Source of the DNA: Parachlorella kessleri
Lineage: Eukaryota; Chlorophyta; Trebouxiophyceae; Chlorellales; Chlorellaceae
Assembly: GCA_001598975.1 (NCBI GenBank)
Contig: BBXU01000587.1
Coordinates: 1-64,000, forward strand
DNA: 64,000 nucleotides
Direction of reading: 5' to 3'
Part shown: piece after piece, positions 22,601 to 34,900 of the stretch
Layout: every line of letters begins with the position of its first letter
Numbering within the stretch: position 1 is the first letter of the stretch
Position numbers and translations under genes: made by a program
Notes under the pieces: generated by a model
Seen by the model: the letters and a program-made list of their open reading frames with translations, nothing else
What the model was told of the DNA's origin: nothing
The model's database searches: none

Positions 22601-25296
22601 TCACGCAGGTGGGCGTCGCAAAGTCGCAGGCAGCCGAGTAGGCCGCGTCCGCATCAAGGTAATTGTTGTATGACATCTCCTTGCCGTGGTGCTGAACCTG
22701 CATCAGACGAGGCCAGGGCAGGCAGGGGGTTGTAATTGACACTGTAGGCAGTGCAATCAGGCCAGTAGGCGTCAGCAACCGCCAAGTGCCATTCTCAAGG
22801 CTGGACGGTCAACGCCAAGCGAGCGGGGATCACCGTGCAACCTGCAAGTCGGGCATACGTTCCAGCACAGGACGCCAAACGCTTGATCAGACCCTGCCAC
22901 CAGCAAGTGAAGGCCAGGGAGAAAGCATCAGTTGTGCCAGGGCTCCATTGCAAGTCACTTCAAGCAAGCTGCCCTGTCCCGCGTGCTGTGATACGCTGTG
23001 CTCACCGAGGTAGCCACGCCGCCCAAGTCATGCTCAGCCAAGGATGCATCTGTGTAGAATGCCGCGCTTTGGTGGGGGTTCTCGCCGTACCGCAGGCCTT
23101 GAGAAAGCTTCATAGGCACGGCCATCTCAGGAGCGGGACCCTCGCCTGCGAAGCAAGTTCGTGTCTGAGCAGCTTACACAGAGCGCCACCATAAGCAGTA
23201 CCGGGCTTCCAGCCGTCCACCTACTCCTCGGCACTAGGGTAAGTAGGCTCCATGGCTTTAGTCAAAGATGTGTGCAGATCACACTTAATGGGTGCAAGCT
23301 CTAGTGGCATGCACAGGAGTACCGCCAGAATGGGCCCTCAGCAACCGTAGTAATGAGTCCTCAGCGCCCGGCTGGGCAATTAGGCATAGCGTATATATTT
23401 CCTCTATCACTGGGCCTTGCACCTGTGCACCTGTCTATTGAACCCAAGCCTGCGCCCTCCCCACTTGCCATGCCCATGCATCACGCCGTGAGTGCCTTAA
23501 CAAATCGAGTAGAAGGATGCACTACTGCCTTGCAACTACGCAGGCAGCCCAAAGAAGTAGTTGCTAACCCATGCAGTTCACCAACAAACAGTAGCAATGC
23601 CTGGCCGCTCACCTACTTGGCCCCACAGCCACTCTGCCACCGTCGCATCGTACGTGGCGGTGTGTTGGAAAGCTTTCCAGGCCAGGCGCTTGCGGAAGTG
23701 CAACGCGTCTGAGCCTGCTGCACCGCTCCTTAGCTGGTCCAGCAGCGCCGCATAGTCCGACGGGTCTACCACCACTGTGAAGAGGCAGAAATTGACAAGT
23801 GTCAAAGACCGTATTGTGCACATGCACCAGCACGCAGCCTTTCCATGCAATGAGAGGCTTTAGGCGACATTGTATGTGTAATGCCGGTACTGCAGGAACA
23901 ATACATCAGCCTTGCACTTGCTTGCTGCACAACCAACTGCTCATTTCTAGTGGTCTGCCTGCACCTGACGCACCTGCTGGCAGCAGCCTTCTTACCTGTC
24001 ACATGTTCATGGTTCTTCGCTGCCGCACGGATCATGCCAGGACCCCCAATGTCAATGTTCTCCACAGCCACCTGTTTGTCAAGCAGCCACAGCAGCTCAG
24101 TCAGTCCTGGATGTGGCAGCCGGTACCCTGGATCACACCCATGAGTATGTACCTTGTATGGGTCCGGCAACAGCTATTCCATGTTGTAAACCTTTCCCAC
24201 CATCCCCACGTTCTGGAAAGGTATTCTCCCCTCCAACTCTGTGCTCATCGCACTCCGCACCCAGCAAGGCCATGCACGTGCATCACTCTGCTACGGACAC
24301 TGCTAGCCACCCCTCACCCACGCACACCGCCCCTGGAGCAAGCACCTCAAAGCTGGGCTTGCTAGCTGCGGTGACTGTCTGCCTGAAGGGGTAGAGGTTG
24401 ACTACCACAAGGTCGATGGGCGCAATGCCGTGCTTTTCAATGGCAGCCATGTGATCAGGCACGTCCCGGCGTGCCAGGATGCCGCCATGTACGCCAGGAT
24501 GCAAGGTCTTCACACGCCCTGCAACGGAAGAGCAGGTGCAAACCTTTACATGCATCGGAGAGCTCAGGTTGGGACAAGCACGCCAGCAGGGGCAGGCACT
24601 GAGTGGGAAGCCGGTGGACTACAGACTGGTGCTTGTCTGCGCTGGTCTGTCAGCAGCAGCATCCCGTGCCAAAGCCTCCGGACTTGCTTACAGTTTAAAT
24701 CTCCAAGTGTTCCTCGTTTAGCCTTACGTGCTTCCAGGGGACACCCAACTCTACTCCAACCTGAGAAACCAAGCCCCACCATGCCAGCCTGCCTTGAACT
24801 CATAGCCCCTCTAGTCTTTACTTCAGCCTGGAGCTTCGTACCCACCGTCCAGCATTTCAGGGAAGCCTGTCAGCTCCTCAACCCGCTTTACTGGCACGCC
24901 TGCCTTCTCGATGGCAGTGGCACTGCCGCCCGTGGACACTATCTCATAGCCCAGCTCCACCAAGCCCTGAAAGACAACACCAGCAACAGCTTCAAATGTC
25001 CGTGCGAGCGCCAAAGAGTATGCGTCTGCGGCATACCTACTTCAGCAGGTTGTGTGCGTGGCTGCTCTAAGGCAAGCGAGCAGGGACATCAAGCTCTCCC
25101 CCTGCTTGTGTGGCCCTTCCTCTGACACACCTTGGCCAGCGTTTCCAGGTTGGTCTTATCGGAAACCGATATCAGCACCTTGCCCTTGCTGCCACCTGCA
25201 TTTCCAGGCTGCCTCAAGTCATGCACAGGGCGTGCACTAGCAGTCCGTCAGTGGACATGCGTAATTCGGCCAAGGCCACCCACCCTGGGAAGACAT
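19693..25296 (-). CDS. PURH: Bifunctional AICAR transformylase / IMP cyclohydrolase (PurH, ATIC)
   Basis: Catalyses the last two steps of de novo IMP synthesis: formyl transfer from 10-formyl-THF to AICAR, then ring closure. Thirteen exons sum to 545 residues, the usual size: 25296-25284, 25195-25131, 24966-24846, 24518-24346, 24071-23996, 23774-23613, 23145-23006, 22697-22483, 21811-21670, 21311-21207, 20958-20820, 20391-20294, 19881-19693. The cyclohydrolase domain comes first ([50 protein letters not shown]). The transformylase domain follows, with the catalytic pair K285-H286 in [10 protein letters not shown], then [11 protein letters not shown] and SDAFFPF. The protein ends [20 protein letters not shown]...TTGVRHFKH, as in all PurH. 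The first coding exon is only 13 bases (MSSQ+G). The frame is open upstream of this ATG and reads RSVVSVRA, so a plastid-targeting exon may lie further upstream. It is not resolved. Confidence 0.95.
22011..22082. repeat. 72-bp direct repeat, copy 1, in PURH intron
   Basis: Starts CCTCAGTATTAAAAAGCTC and ends GGATTTGGGTTGGATCATCC. It matches 22209-22280 at about nine of ten positions and lies in the intron between PURH exons 8 and 9. Confidence 0.9.
22209..22280. repeat. 72-bp direct repeat, copy 2, in PURH intron
   Basis: Second copy of the element at 22011, same orientation, offset by 198 bases. The 126 bases between the copies are not similar to them, so this is not a simple tandem array. 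Confidence 0.9.
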
Positions 25297-26049
25297 TGCG
25301 CGAACCGAAACAACGGAGCGCTTTGGGGTCCAACACTGAGGCCTGCAGCCGCACCAGCATCACCATCAGTCAGCCAAGGGGCTTGCATGCCCAAGTTGAG
25401 CACACGCCATATGCTCAGCCCTTTGCCTGTAAACCGAATGAAGGTTACCTAGATGATACTGGACTCTGGAATACCAGCACCCTCCGTGGTGCAGATGGTG
25501 CAGCAGCTGCCGTGCTGATGTGGATGCTAGACAGTGCCCGTGTCAGGCACGCAGCCAACGTCGGCTGGCGGGCAGACTGGATCATCATCTTGCAGGGGAT
25601 GAGTTCATCGAGGAGCAAAGGTGCTAGTGGGTTGGATGACTGCGGCAGTACAGTCGAGTGAAAGGACAGCTACATGGGCGCTGGCGGGTTCATTTCACCT
25701 GGGCCCCACTTTGGCAAGTACCCACCCAGCAGTACATGCGGCTGCTGTTGAGCAGTCATAGTAAGTACAAGGCACAACCACATCTGAAGTCTCGCTTAGG
25801 AGCATGCACCTCAAATAAACTGTCACTGCCCCTTGCTCGCCTCTAATACCTGGCGCCTCCTCGATATGAGCTAGCCAGAGTCCTACCCAGGAGTCTTGCA
25901 GCCTGCTTTCTGCCAACTAAGCACCATGAGGCCTAAGGTGAGCAGGCAAGTGACAAGCAGCAAAGAAGGTGCACAAATGAGAGTTTAGGTAGTAGTTCCT
26001 CACTCTGCCAAGAAAATAGTTTCGACGCACTGTGCAGTGTCACTGGCAC
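25297..26049. other. Tandem intergenic region upstream of PURH
   Basis: This contains the PURH promoter and the 3' flank of the FkbM gene. A possible unplaced 5' exon encoding a plastid transit peptide for PURH would lie here. The 60 bases just above 25296 are open in the PURH frame without an in-frame ATG. I see no other gene. Confidence 0.45.
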
Positions 26050-28251
26050 TTACTCCTGAGAGGTCTTGTCAGCAGCTGTCTCAGTCAAGGCACTGGCACC
26101 GGTCATAGTGAAGATGCCAGCAGCCGTCTCAAGCATTGCACTGGGAGCTGTGGTCTCAGACAAGGTGAACCAGTAGTTCCTTATGGATGGCTCCTGCCAG
26201 CTATCAAACATGGCATCTGGGATAACTGGGCCGTCAAAGCTGTCCTGGTGGACTTCGTACCCAAGGTTGTGCATCTGCACCAGCAAGTGGGAGGGGGTGA
26301 CAAGCTTAGCTCGTTGCCATACAGAAGGCTGAGTGCGGCTGCCTTCCATGATGTGTCATCAGATTCAAACAATGCAAACAAGACATATACACAATGCAGC
26401 ACAGCATTTGGATATAACTAGCCAAGGCCACACAGGGGTTACCTTGCGGAAGAACTCGGAGGCTGGCTTGTTGCTAGCCCTTATCATCATGAGATCGCTA
26501 CACTCAGCTGTCACATACGGGGGCCGCACAGTCTTGAAGAAGTTGACCGCACCCTCCAGCACCTGCACCCCAGGACCATGTCTGTAAAGCCACATGAAAG
26601 GTGCTACAGGCGGTGTCCTGGTGTATGATTGTTTATTCCTGCAGTGACATGAAACTGGGTGTTGGGTGCTGATACAATTGCAAGCTCCGATGCACAATCA
26701 CGTGTAGTTCTACCAAAGTGGCATGCGTTGGGTGTACTGGCTTCAAGGCGTGCCACCTACCGAATGTTCGTTCCCTTCTACATCGATCTTCAGCACCCCA
26801 ACCCTGCCCTTGAACTTCTCAATCATGGCCGACTGCATAATATCGTCAAGCTTCCCAATGTCCAGCTGTCCTCGTGCTACCCATGTACTTGGAATGCTGC
26901 AAGCACAGCACTTTCTGCGGCATAAGCCTTGGAGGCAACCCCATAATGCCACCCAACGAAAAATGGTAAGCCACGTGAGTGACAGTGCAGAGTTAGGCAT
27001 TCCGGACCAGGTAAGCAGCGACATTCTGTGCAGCCCACATTGACATACCTGGTTGGTTCCTCATGATCATTACAGGCCACAACACCATCACCCACGTTGT
27101 CAGAGGCTGAATATATTGTACAGTTCACATCAGCATTTCCTAGACCCTGCACACGTATGTGCAAGTAGTATTTCGTTGCTACAAGGTCCCTCCCTGCACA
27201 TGAGGCATTGTATGCATGCACCACTTCCAATCCTTGCTGTCTGAGTCCCAGGGACCAACCTTTGGAATGAGTGTAATGCGGCCCTGCAGCTGACGATTGA
27301 GGCACAGAGAGTAGCGGAGGCCCTGTATGTTGGCGTGCAGGGGCTCAAACGCCAGGACGTTGAACCCATGCGCTGCCATAGCCATGGTGTGTGCACCCAC
27401 ATTGGCACCAATATCAACCATGTACACCTCATCACGGGCTAAGCCTTTGGCCTGCAGACAGTAGCAGCGGGCACAATGGTAGCATTTGTAATCGGCATGT
27501 TCAGCACAGTTGTGCAGTGCCCTTTGTCGAGTGGAAGGCTCTCCCGACTGATGGTAATACAGCTTGCACGCGCACCTACCTCAGCAAAGAGGGCCAGCTT
27601 GTGCACCATCTGTGCGGTCATGTCTGCCTCCCAGCTGCCTGACGCCGCAATTTGGTCACTTAATATGTCAGCCTTTGCATACACGTACCTGCAAGGCATG
27701 AATGCACCCTTTGCTAGCAAGGCTGTAAGCTGCAGTTGCATTTCTGCAAGCCCACTGTGGTGAGGACAACGTACATGTGGTATGGCTCTGACACGACTAG
27801 GCTCTCGCCGCCCAAAACGTGAGACCGCAGTGAGGGCATCAGCTTGAAAAGTGTGCCTCCACTGCTGTTCTTGTCAGGCTGATGAGGGATGTTGAGGAAG
27901 GCGGTGGCAGGGTGCTTGATGGGGTGAGTGCGGCAGAAGCGTTCTTGTTCTGCAGTGGCTCTCAGTAGTGCCAACTCCGCGCCAGCCGAGTGGTCAGGCG
28001 CAGGCAAGGCTGAATCCACAGTGCCATTGGTGGGTTCCAGGGGTTGCCACTCTTGCTGCACTGCCAGCAGCTGAGTGGGCAGCTGGCGAGGAGCCACCAT
28101 GGACAAGAGAGTCTGCAAAGCCAGTGAAAGCAGCGCAGTGGAGTGCTTCTGCGGCGCGAAATCACACAGGACGTGCTATCTGCTCACTCACCCATACGAG
28201 GAACCCAGTGCCGACGAGGATAGGCAGGCGAAGCAATGCCCGGTTAGCCAT
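26050..28251 (-). CDS. FkbM-family SAM-dependent methyltransferase with N-terminal membrane anchor
   Basis: Predicted O-methyltransferase of 425 residues. FkbM enzymes methylate hydroxyls on sugars or small molecules. Eight in-phase exons: 28251-28192, 28112-27775, 27688-27580, 27451-27260, 27146-27049, 26896-26761, 26562-26443, 26274-26050. Residues 5-20 (ALLRLPILVGTGFLVW) are a short hydrophobic stretch that looks like a type II signal anchor or uncleaved signal. SAM motif I is V181-D-I-G-A-N-V-G, followed by the acidic loop FNVLAFEPLHANIQGLRYSL. Then come NVGDGVV, and KIDVEGNEHSVLEGAVNFF, the FkbM hallmark. RPPYVTAECSDLMMI follows. The anchor suggests a lumenal Golgi or ER enzyme acting on glycans, by analogy with other algal FkbM proteins; that is inference. 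It is divergent from FAB1 with 652 bases between start codons. Confidence 0.85.
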
Positions 28252-28903
28252 TCCCAAGTTACCTCCGAGCTCCGCGCCTTCAAAGAAAAAGGAGGCAGTC
28301 CGCTCCAAGGCTGAGCCGCAACCCTGCGTGCTCGACAAAGAGCGTCACATGCGTTGGTTTTGAGTGCCATGTGACGTGTTTGCGCGGTAGATCAGCCGCG
28401 CGCGCAGCAGGTCAGACGACCACTTCAAGAGTTATCTATGGTAGCATGATCAGACGACGCCGGTGTGGCCTGTCAGGATAACACACCCGCTGGATGGCAG
28501 CAGGAGCGCCACCATCTTGCAGAAGCCGTTTGCATAGTCCGATAAGTTGTAGTGCTTGAAAAATACATAAGACTAGCCAAATGACACAGAAGCACGTTGG
28601 TTTGCACGTTCTTCTCTTAGCCATGGTGCCGCCGTACAAGAGCAGGACACATCCCGACCGCGGCCAGCAAAACTCAGTCGGGGAAAGTCTTTTGCATCAG
28701 GCGTGCAAGGCCTTGTAAGGTGTGAGCCCCGATGGGCGCACGATCGTTTTCGAGTATTGACCTCTTTCAACCTGAGCTTCTTTGCTATTAGAAGTGACGA
28801 TCACCCGTCATATTGCTACCTTTCTCGATCGGCAAGCCGATACAGGCTTACTGTGCGCTCCGTGATGGCCTGGAGCAAGCGCGATGTAGCCAGGCTGTGA
28901 CCC
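28252..28903. promoter_or_regulatory. Divergent intergenic region (FkbM / FAB1 promoters)
   Basis: The 652 bases separate the two start codons. No FYVE zinc finger or other conserved exon that would extend FAB1 at its N-terminus is visible here on either strand. No clear core promoter motif. Confidence 0.45.
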
Positions 28904-31900
28904 ATGGCAGCTGTAACCAACGGCAAACGAAGGGATAGAGACAGTGCTCTGACATGGTCCTTGCCACCAGCGCTCGAGGTACGCCAACTACCTTGCTGCC
29001 TAACAGTCACTGCAGTGGTGCTTCGCCTGGCCTTTGAGGAACAGTCATGCGAGGAACACAACCTTGTTGACTGCAGGATGGGACCGAGCCGCAGCAGGGG
29101 CAGGGTGTGGGTCCAGCTGCCGCCAGCCGGGCCGCCTTTGCTCATGTGGCAGAGGCCCACCTGGGCGCCCTGGTGCAGCAGCAACTACAGCTGGAAGGCA
29201 TTGCCAGCCCAGAGCGGTGGGGCTCAGTGGTGGTCAAGCTTGCACAGCAGGCAGCAGCTAGCCTGTCTCCCACAGCCCTGACTGCTGAGGGCAACATGGA
29301 CCCTAGGGTCCATATCAAGGTACGGCCTGTTCTTGACAAGCGCAGCGACGAGTCCCAGCCCCTGCTGCCGGAGGGCAGGCATCCATATCTGTGAGCTATG
29401 GTACCTATTGCGCTGTTACAACAGCACGATGTGGCAAGCTGTTTACATATTACAAACAGAGCGTGCGTGCCCTGCACTTGCTGCCTTACCTGCAGGTCAA
29501 GCGGGTAGTGGGTGGAGGCGAGCCAGCAGCCAGCAGTGTAGTGCAGGGGGTGGTCTTCCGCAAGAATGTGTCCCACAAGCGCATGCGAACCAACATCTCC
29601 CAGGCTAACGTGATGTTGCTGGCTGGGGCACTTGAGTGGCAGCCAACTGAAAGCAAGCTGCAGCAGTTTGACGCCCTCCTCAATGAGGTGAGAAGGTGCA
29701 GTTTTTCTGCGGTAAAGCGTGCCTGTTTCCAGCTTGCTTGTCTGGGCAGATAGGTCAATATGCGATCTTCTCTGGAGGGTGGGCCAGTATACTTGTTTTG
29801 CATGCATTCCCTGGGCTCAAGTGACAGCAAGGGTTAGACAGTAGTTTGGCGGGTGCTAGCTGCGTTAGTCAATAACCCCGAAAGCAAGGAACAAGCGAGC
29901 AAGCATGAGGCCATAGACAGAGTGTATGCGCAGAAGGTTAGGAGCGAGGGGATGTAAGTGGACACTGTTTTAGGATGTAGGTATTGTAATTGCGTGACCA
30001 GGCTGCCTCATCTTTCCAGAGGTTGGTGGCCACTATGTGGCCTCTACCCTGCAGGAGCAAGCCTACCTGCAGTCGGCTGTGAAACGCATTGTGTCCTTCA
30101 GCCCAGATGTGCTACTGGTGGAGAGGAGTGTGGCTAGGTATGTGGTGGCATGGCTGGGCTTGCTAGAGCTATGTGGTTGTGATGCGAATATAAGTGTGCT
30201 ATCCTCACCCCTGGCTTGATATGCATTCTACGCCAAGCCGCGCCTTGCAGGTCCCTCTTGCCTTGTGCCACTTGCCATCTTTTCAGCTTCCAGCTGGTCA
30301 TAGATGGGAGCCCTGATCGCATTGTCTGGTTGGCAGGTATGCCCAGGAGCTGCTACTGGAGCACGATGTGGCCCTGGTGCTGAATGTGAAGCGGGAGCTC
30401 ATGGATCGCATAGCTCGCTGCACAGATGCAGAGGTGGGTGATGTGGGTGCAAGGACCTGGCATGAGAGGCTGCTGCCCAGCATATGTTGCCAGTTGCGGG
30501 GTTATGCATTTCATTCTGCCATTCTGATTCCGCACACCATGCTCTTTTGAGTAATGTGGGGAAAGTTGAAGTGCTGGATGACTGATCACTCAGAAACTGC
30601 AGTGGTCAGCAAGTGCTGTGTCAGAAATACAGCGCTGCAGGTGGTCAAAGATAGCGCTGCAGAGAGGCACAGCTCGCAGCTTGCCAAACCAGACTTCTTA
30701 TACATCTTGTAGGTTGTGCCGTCGCTGGCACAGCTCAACTCCCACTCGCTAGGCTTTTGCAAGGAGTTTGATGTGGAGAGCCTTTTACCGCCCGGCCAGC
30801 CTGGCAGCCTTAGTGGGCCGCAGCTAGCCAAGGTCAGCATGAGCCGCACCGGTCAGCTCAACAGCAGCGTGCCAGGCAGTCCAAGCGCTGCAGCTGCAGC
30901 AGCAGCTCAGGAGCAGGCGAGTTGGCATAGCAAGCAGGACCATACTGAGTAAATGCACGCCTCATGCTAGATCGGCGTTGGAGATCCATTGCACGCCGGC
31001 AAACTCAAGCCCGGCAGCTTTGACATGCGGAAGTTGGAAGCTGGAGGAGACTTCCACGGCTGCCTGTGCTATTTATCTTGCCACGGCAACGTCCACCACA
31101 TGCTTGTTGCAGGGCCATCTTATAGCGGACGCTGCTGCGTTGCGGAGGCAGCCGCAGCCCCGCAGCGGGCCCAACTCCTTGATGCTCTTCAAGGGCTGCC
31201 CACGGCCTCTGGGATGCAGCATTGTGCTGCGAGGTGGGGACGCCAGCGTGCTTGCCAAAGTTAAGCGCGTGGTGGCCTTTGCTTCCTATGCGGCTTACTG
31301 GAACAGGTTGGAGGCAGATCTCATGGCAGATCAGCTGGCCTCCGCTGCGGCGGCAGCAGCGGCCATCCCACGCCCGCTCAGTCCTACCACCGCCCCAGCA
31401 GCGCTCCAGCAGCCACTCACGGCAGCAAGTGGGCCCAGCGGGGCGATTGCAGCAGTAGACGCACCTCATCTAGTATCGCCAGGAGCACAGGAGGAGGCAG
31501 CAGCCACAGGGGCCACAGAGGCACTTGAGGGCGGCAAGGAGGAGCAGAACAGGGGCACCAGCGCCTTCTGGGAAGCTCTGGCAGCGGCATGCGCAGAGGC
31601 ATCGGCGAGAGATGCAGCGGAGCAACGCGGGCGGGAGCTGATCGTCTCGCCTTCGCCCCATGTCAACTTTGTGGGCAGCCATGGTCAGGAGTGCTCGCTT
31701 TGGTCAGCTGGGGAGGAGGGAGACAGTGATGAGGCTGAAGACTATGTAGCACGTGCCAGGGGCCAGTCGTCTGCTGACTCCACAACTGGAGCATCTGCTG
31801 CCTCATCCCCAACCAAGTCCAGGACAGCCTCAGCCGGAGTCTCCGCCCAGGAGCACAGCCCGCCAGCTGGTGCTGCAGCCTCCAACACTCTGGCGACAGG

Positions 31901-34900
31901 GCTGACTGGCAGCGATGAAGCTGCCATGCGGGCGCTGATGCTGACTGATGATTCATCTGCCAGCGACCCCTGGGTAGTGCCAGCGGAGGCCTTTGGTGCC
32001 ACGGTAACCATCACGGGCCATGCACCTGCTGCCAATAGCTTGGCAGCGCTGTCGCAGCCAGGAGCGACCACCGCGACTAGAGAAGCATCGTGGGGAATGT
32101 CAGCAGGGCTACAGGAAGGAGAGGAGGGGGAGGAGCAGCAAGTGATGTCACCTCAGGACCCGCTGTCCAGGGCAGCCAGGGAACATGCCCGCCGGCTAGC
32201 AGCTGAGGAGGCAGGGCACAGCAGCGCTGATGATGAGGGAGGCGCAACATCAAGTCCAGGCCCGCAGCAGGAGCAGCAGCCGCCATCCCTCCGGCCCTCC
32301 ACATCGCAGCTATCTATAGCCTCGGGTGCGACAGCAGGCCAGTCTGCAGCTGAGCCCATGGATGTGCCGCAGCTGGCCCGCGTCAGCACCCGCTCGGGCG
32401 TAGCAACAGGGGAGTCGTCTCCAAAAGCCTTTGATCCTGCGGTTGCGTCCGGGGCCGAGGTCAGGAAAGGAGCAGGGGAAGCTAGCAGCCCTGCTCTCAC
32501 TATCTACGCCAGCCAGCAGCTGTGGGTGTCCATATCCTGCAAGAACCCCGCCAAGGGCATCCTGTGCGAGCCGCCCCACACTCACTGCATGCACTTTTAC
32601 GCCAAGGAAGGTGGGTGCGGGCTGTGGGTGGGTGGGCGGTCGGGGTCTGGTGTGTGCACAAACTGAAAGGAACTATCATGTTCTACTGTGGTTTCCTGCC
32701 GGCAAATGCAGCTGGCTACCCGCCATGCTACTGTCGAACCACTTCTTGGGCATCCGTTATGAAGTGAGCACTGCCTCTGATGTGCAGTGCACTTTGACGT
32801 CAAAGGCAAGAACCTATGCTGTGCGTACAAGAACGGTTAAACTGGAAACCTTTGTAGGACCTCTCAGGCTTGTTCTCATCAGAAGGCGCTGCATATCTTG
32901 TCCCTGCATGTAGACATGCCATTGGCCCACTTTTTGGCGGCTGCAACGCCCACCAACCGCAAGTGCGCGCACCCCGCCTGCGGAGAGGGGGCCATGCTCC
33001 ACCTGCGCAGCTTCATGCATGGAGATGGGCTGGTGACCTTGTCTAGTGTGCGGCTGCCGGCGGGCCAGGAGCTACCAGGTGCGCTTCAACTCAAAAGCCA
33101 ACTTGCCGGTGCACCCTATTCGTGCGCGACCTTGCAGCATTGCATACTGTCAGTCTTGCCTGTGGCTCTGGTGTTTAATGAGCAATGCCGTGAGTGAGGG
33201 TTGGAGAGCATTTTGCTTGTCTGATGGATTGGCCTGTGATGGTATACACAGCACGTGGGACGTCCAACTCAGAAGCCCAGTGGCTCTGCAGGGCGTGAGA
33301 AGGGTCAGATCTGGATGTGGCTCCGGCCGCTGGGCAAGGACTCTGAAGCTCAGAGGGATGTGCGGCGGGTGGCCCTGTCGGCTGAGGCCGCGTGCATGTC
33401 GTTTGCCCACCTGCTCAACCTACTGCTGGATGCTAGGCACCTCACGCTGGGTGGCCAGTCGCTGCAGGTGAGGGAAGGGCTGTTGGGGTGAGTAAAGCTG
33501 TGAGTAAAGCTTGATTGACAGTACAACATGAAGGAGTTGGTATGGATGAGGGTGCATGGTGGCCTAGGCCGCCCCTACATCTGACAACCTTGTTCGTGTG
33601 TGAATGCTTATTTTCCATGATTCTCCTCTAGTTCATACCTGCGCTTGGAAGCCAAACTCTTCCTCTTTCTGCTGCCTGAGGTGCAGAGGGACTACGTACG
33701 TTACCTGGGCTCCGGCAGCACCGTGCTGTGCTTGCACCACTCCCACGTCACCCCGTATGATGTACAGCTGCCACTGACAGCGGTGGAGCTGTCGGCGGGA
33801 GCCCAGGCGGCGTGGTTGGTGGAGGAGGCCAAGGGGCTGACAGAGGCAAGCATTGCATGCCAGCGGGCCTTGCAGTCGTACTTGTGGCACCAGCATAGTT
33901 AGGGCTGGCTTGCGCTCGCTGCCAAACGGAGTCTGCCAATTGACAGTTGGCACACAGATCTGTGTAGTGGCAGCACCATCTGCCATTTGGTGGGACATTA
34001 AATGGCACGGGCACGGCCTGCGGGCATCCCCACTGATGGCTGGCTAGCTAGTGGAGCCCCGTACCACACCCAGGCATCTAGAAGCATGCAGTAAGGGAGG
34101 GTTTCATCTGCCATGGTGACTCCTTGCCTCCCCGTTCCCCTGAGCAGGAGGCGGATGAGGCGTTTGGGGCCATCCAGTATGCACTGGGTCAGCAGCTGCA
34201 GCCGCTGGTGGAGGAGGACCCAGAGTTTGTGCAAGGCTGGCTAGCCAATCTGGACGAGACACGGGCAGCCTTCATGAGCATGGTGGGTGTGCCAGGGTGT
34301 TACCTCTCCAGCGGCAACGCTGCTCGCTCTTGCGGCAACTCTGCATGCTGGCAAGTCAGCTGTTGGCATTAGTAGTATAGTAAAGGTAGGGCGGGTGGCT
34401 TTGCACTTCCAGGCCCTAGCAGGCAATGGCTGATGTTTCCTAACTTTAGCCTGCGCATGATGAAACTTTCAACGGCGCTGCTCGTGCAGGTTCACTCTGC
34501 TAGAGCGGGGCTAGCACCGCACCAGCTGGGTGATGGCGAACAGCAGGACCACCAGGGCTTGGCAGCCCCACAGGCATCTTCACCCAAGGCTCAGCACCTG
34601 GCCACTGTGGTGTGGGAACTGAACCGCCTTCGGCGCCTGCTGGCCTGCGAGGTGCTGCAGTGGGCCACAGCGCTGCATGAGGGCACCCCAGTAGCTCGCG
34701 CAGCGCCGCCGCAGGCAGTGGTGGGCAGCGTTGCTGGCTCGCTGGGCCGGCACAGCAGGCATGGCAGCATGGACGCCGACACGGCTGCCAGGGTGGGGGC
34801 AGCGCTTGGAGGAGGTGGGGAGCCACCACAGCAGCAGCAGGTAGTGGGTGCCAGTGCAGTGGGTAGCATGGAGGCATCTGGGTTGGTCAAAGCAGCTGCC

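Noticed and set aside
30978..31112. Extending FAB1 exon 7 upstream to 30978
   Set aside because: The residues are not FAB1-like and a good acceptor (TGTTGCAG) lies at 31105-31112, in phase with exon 6.
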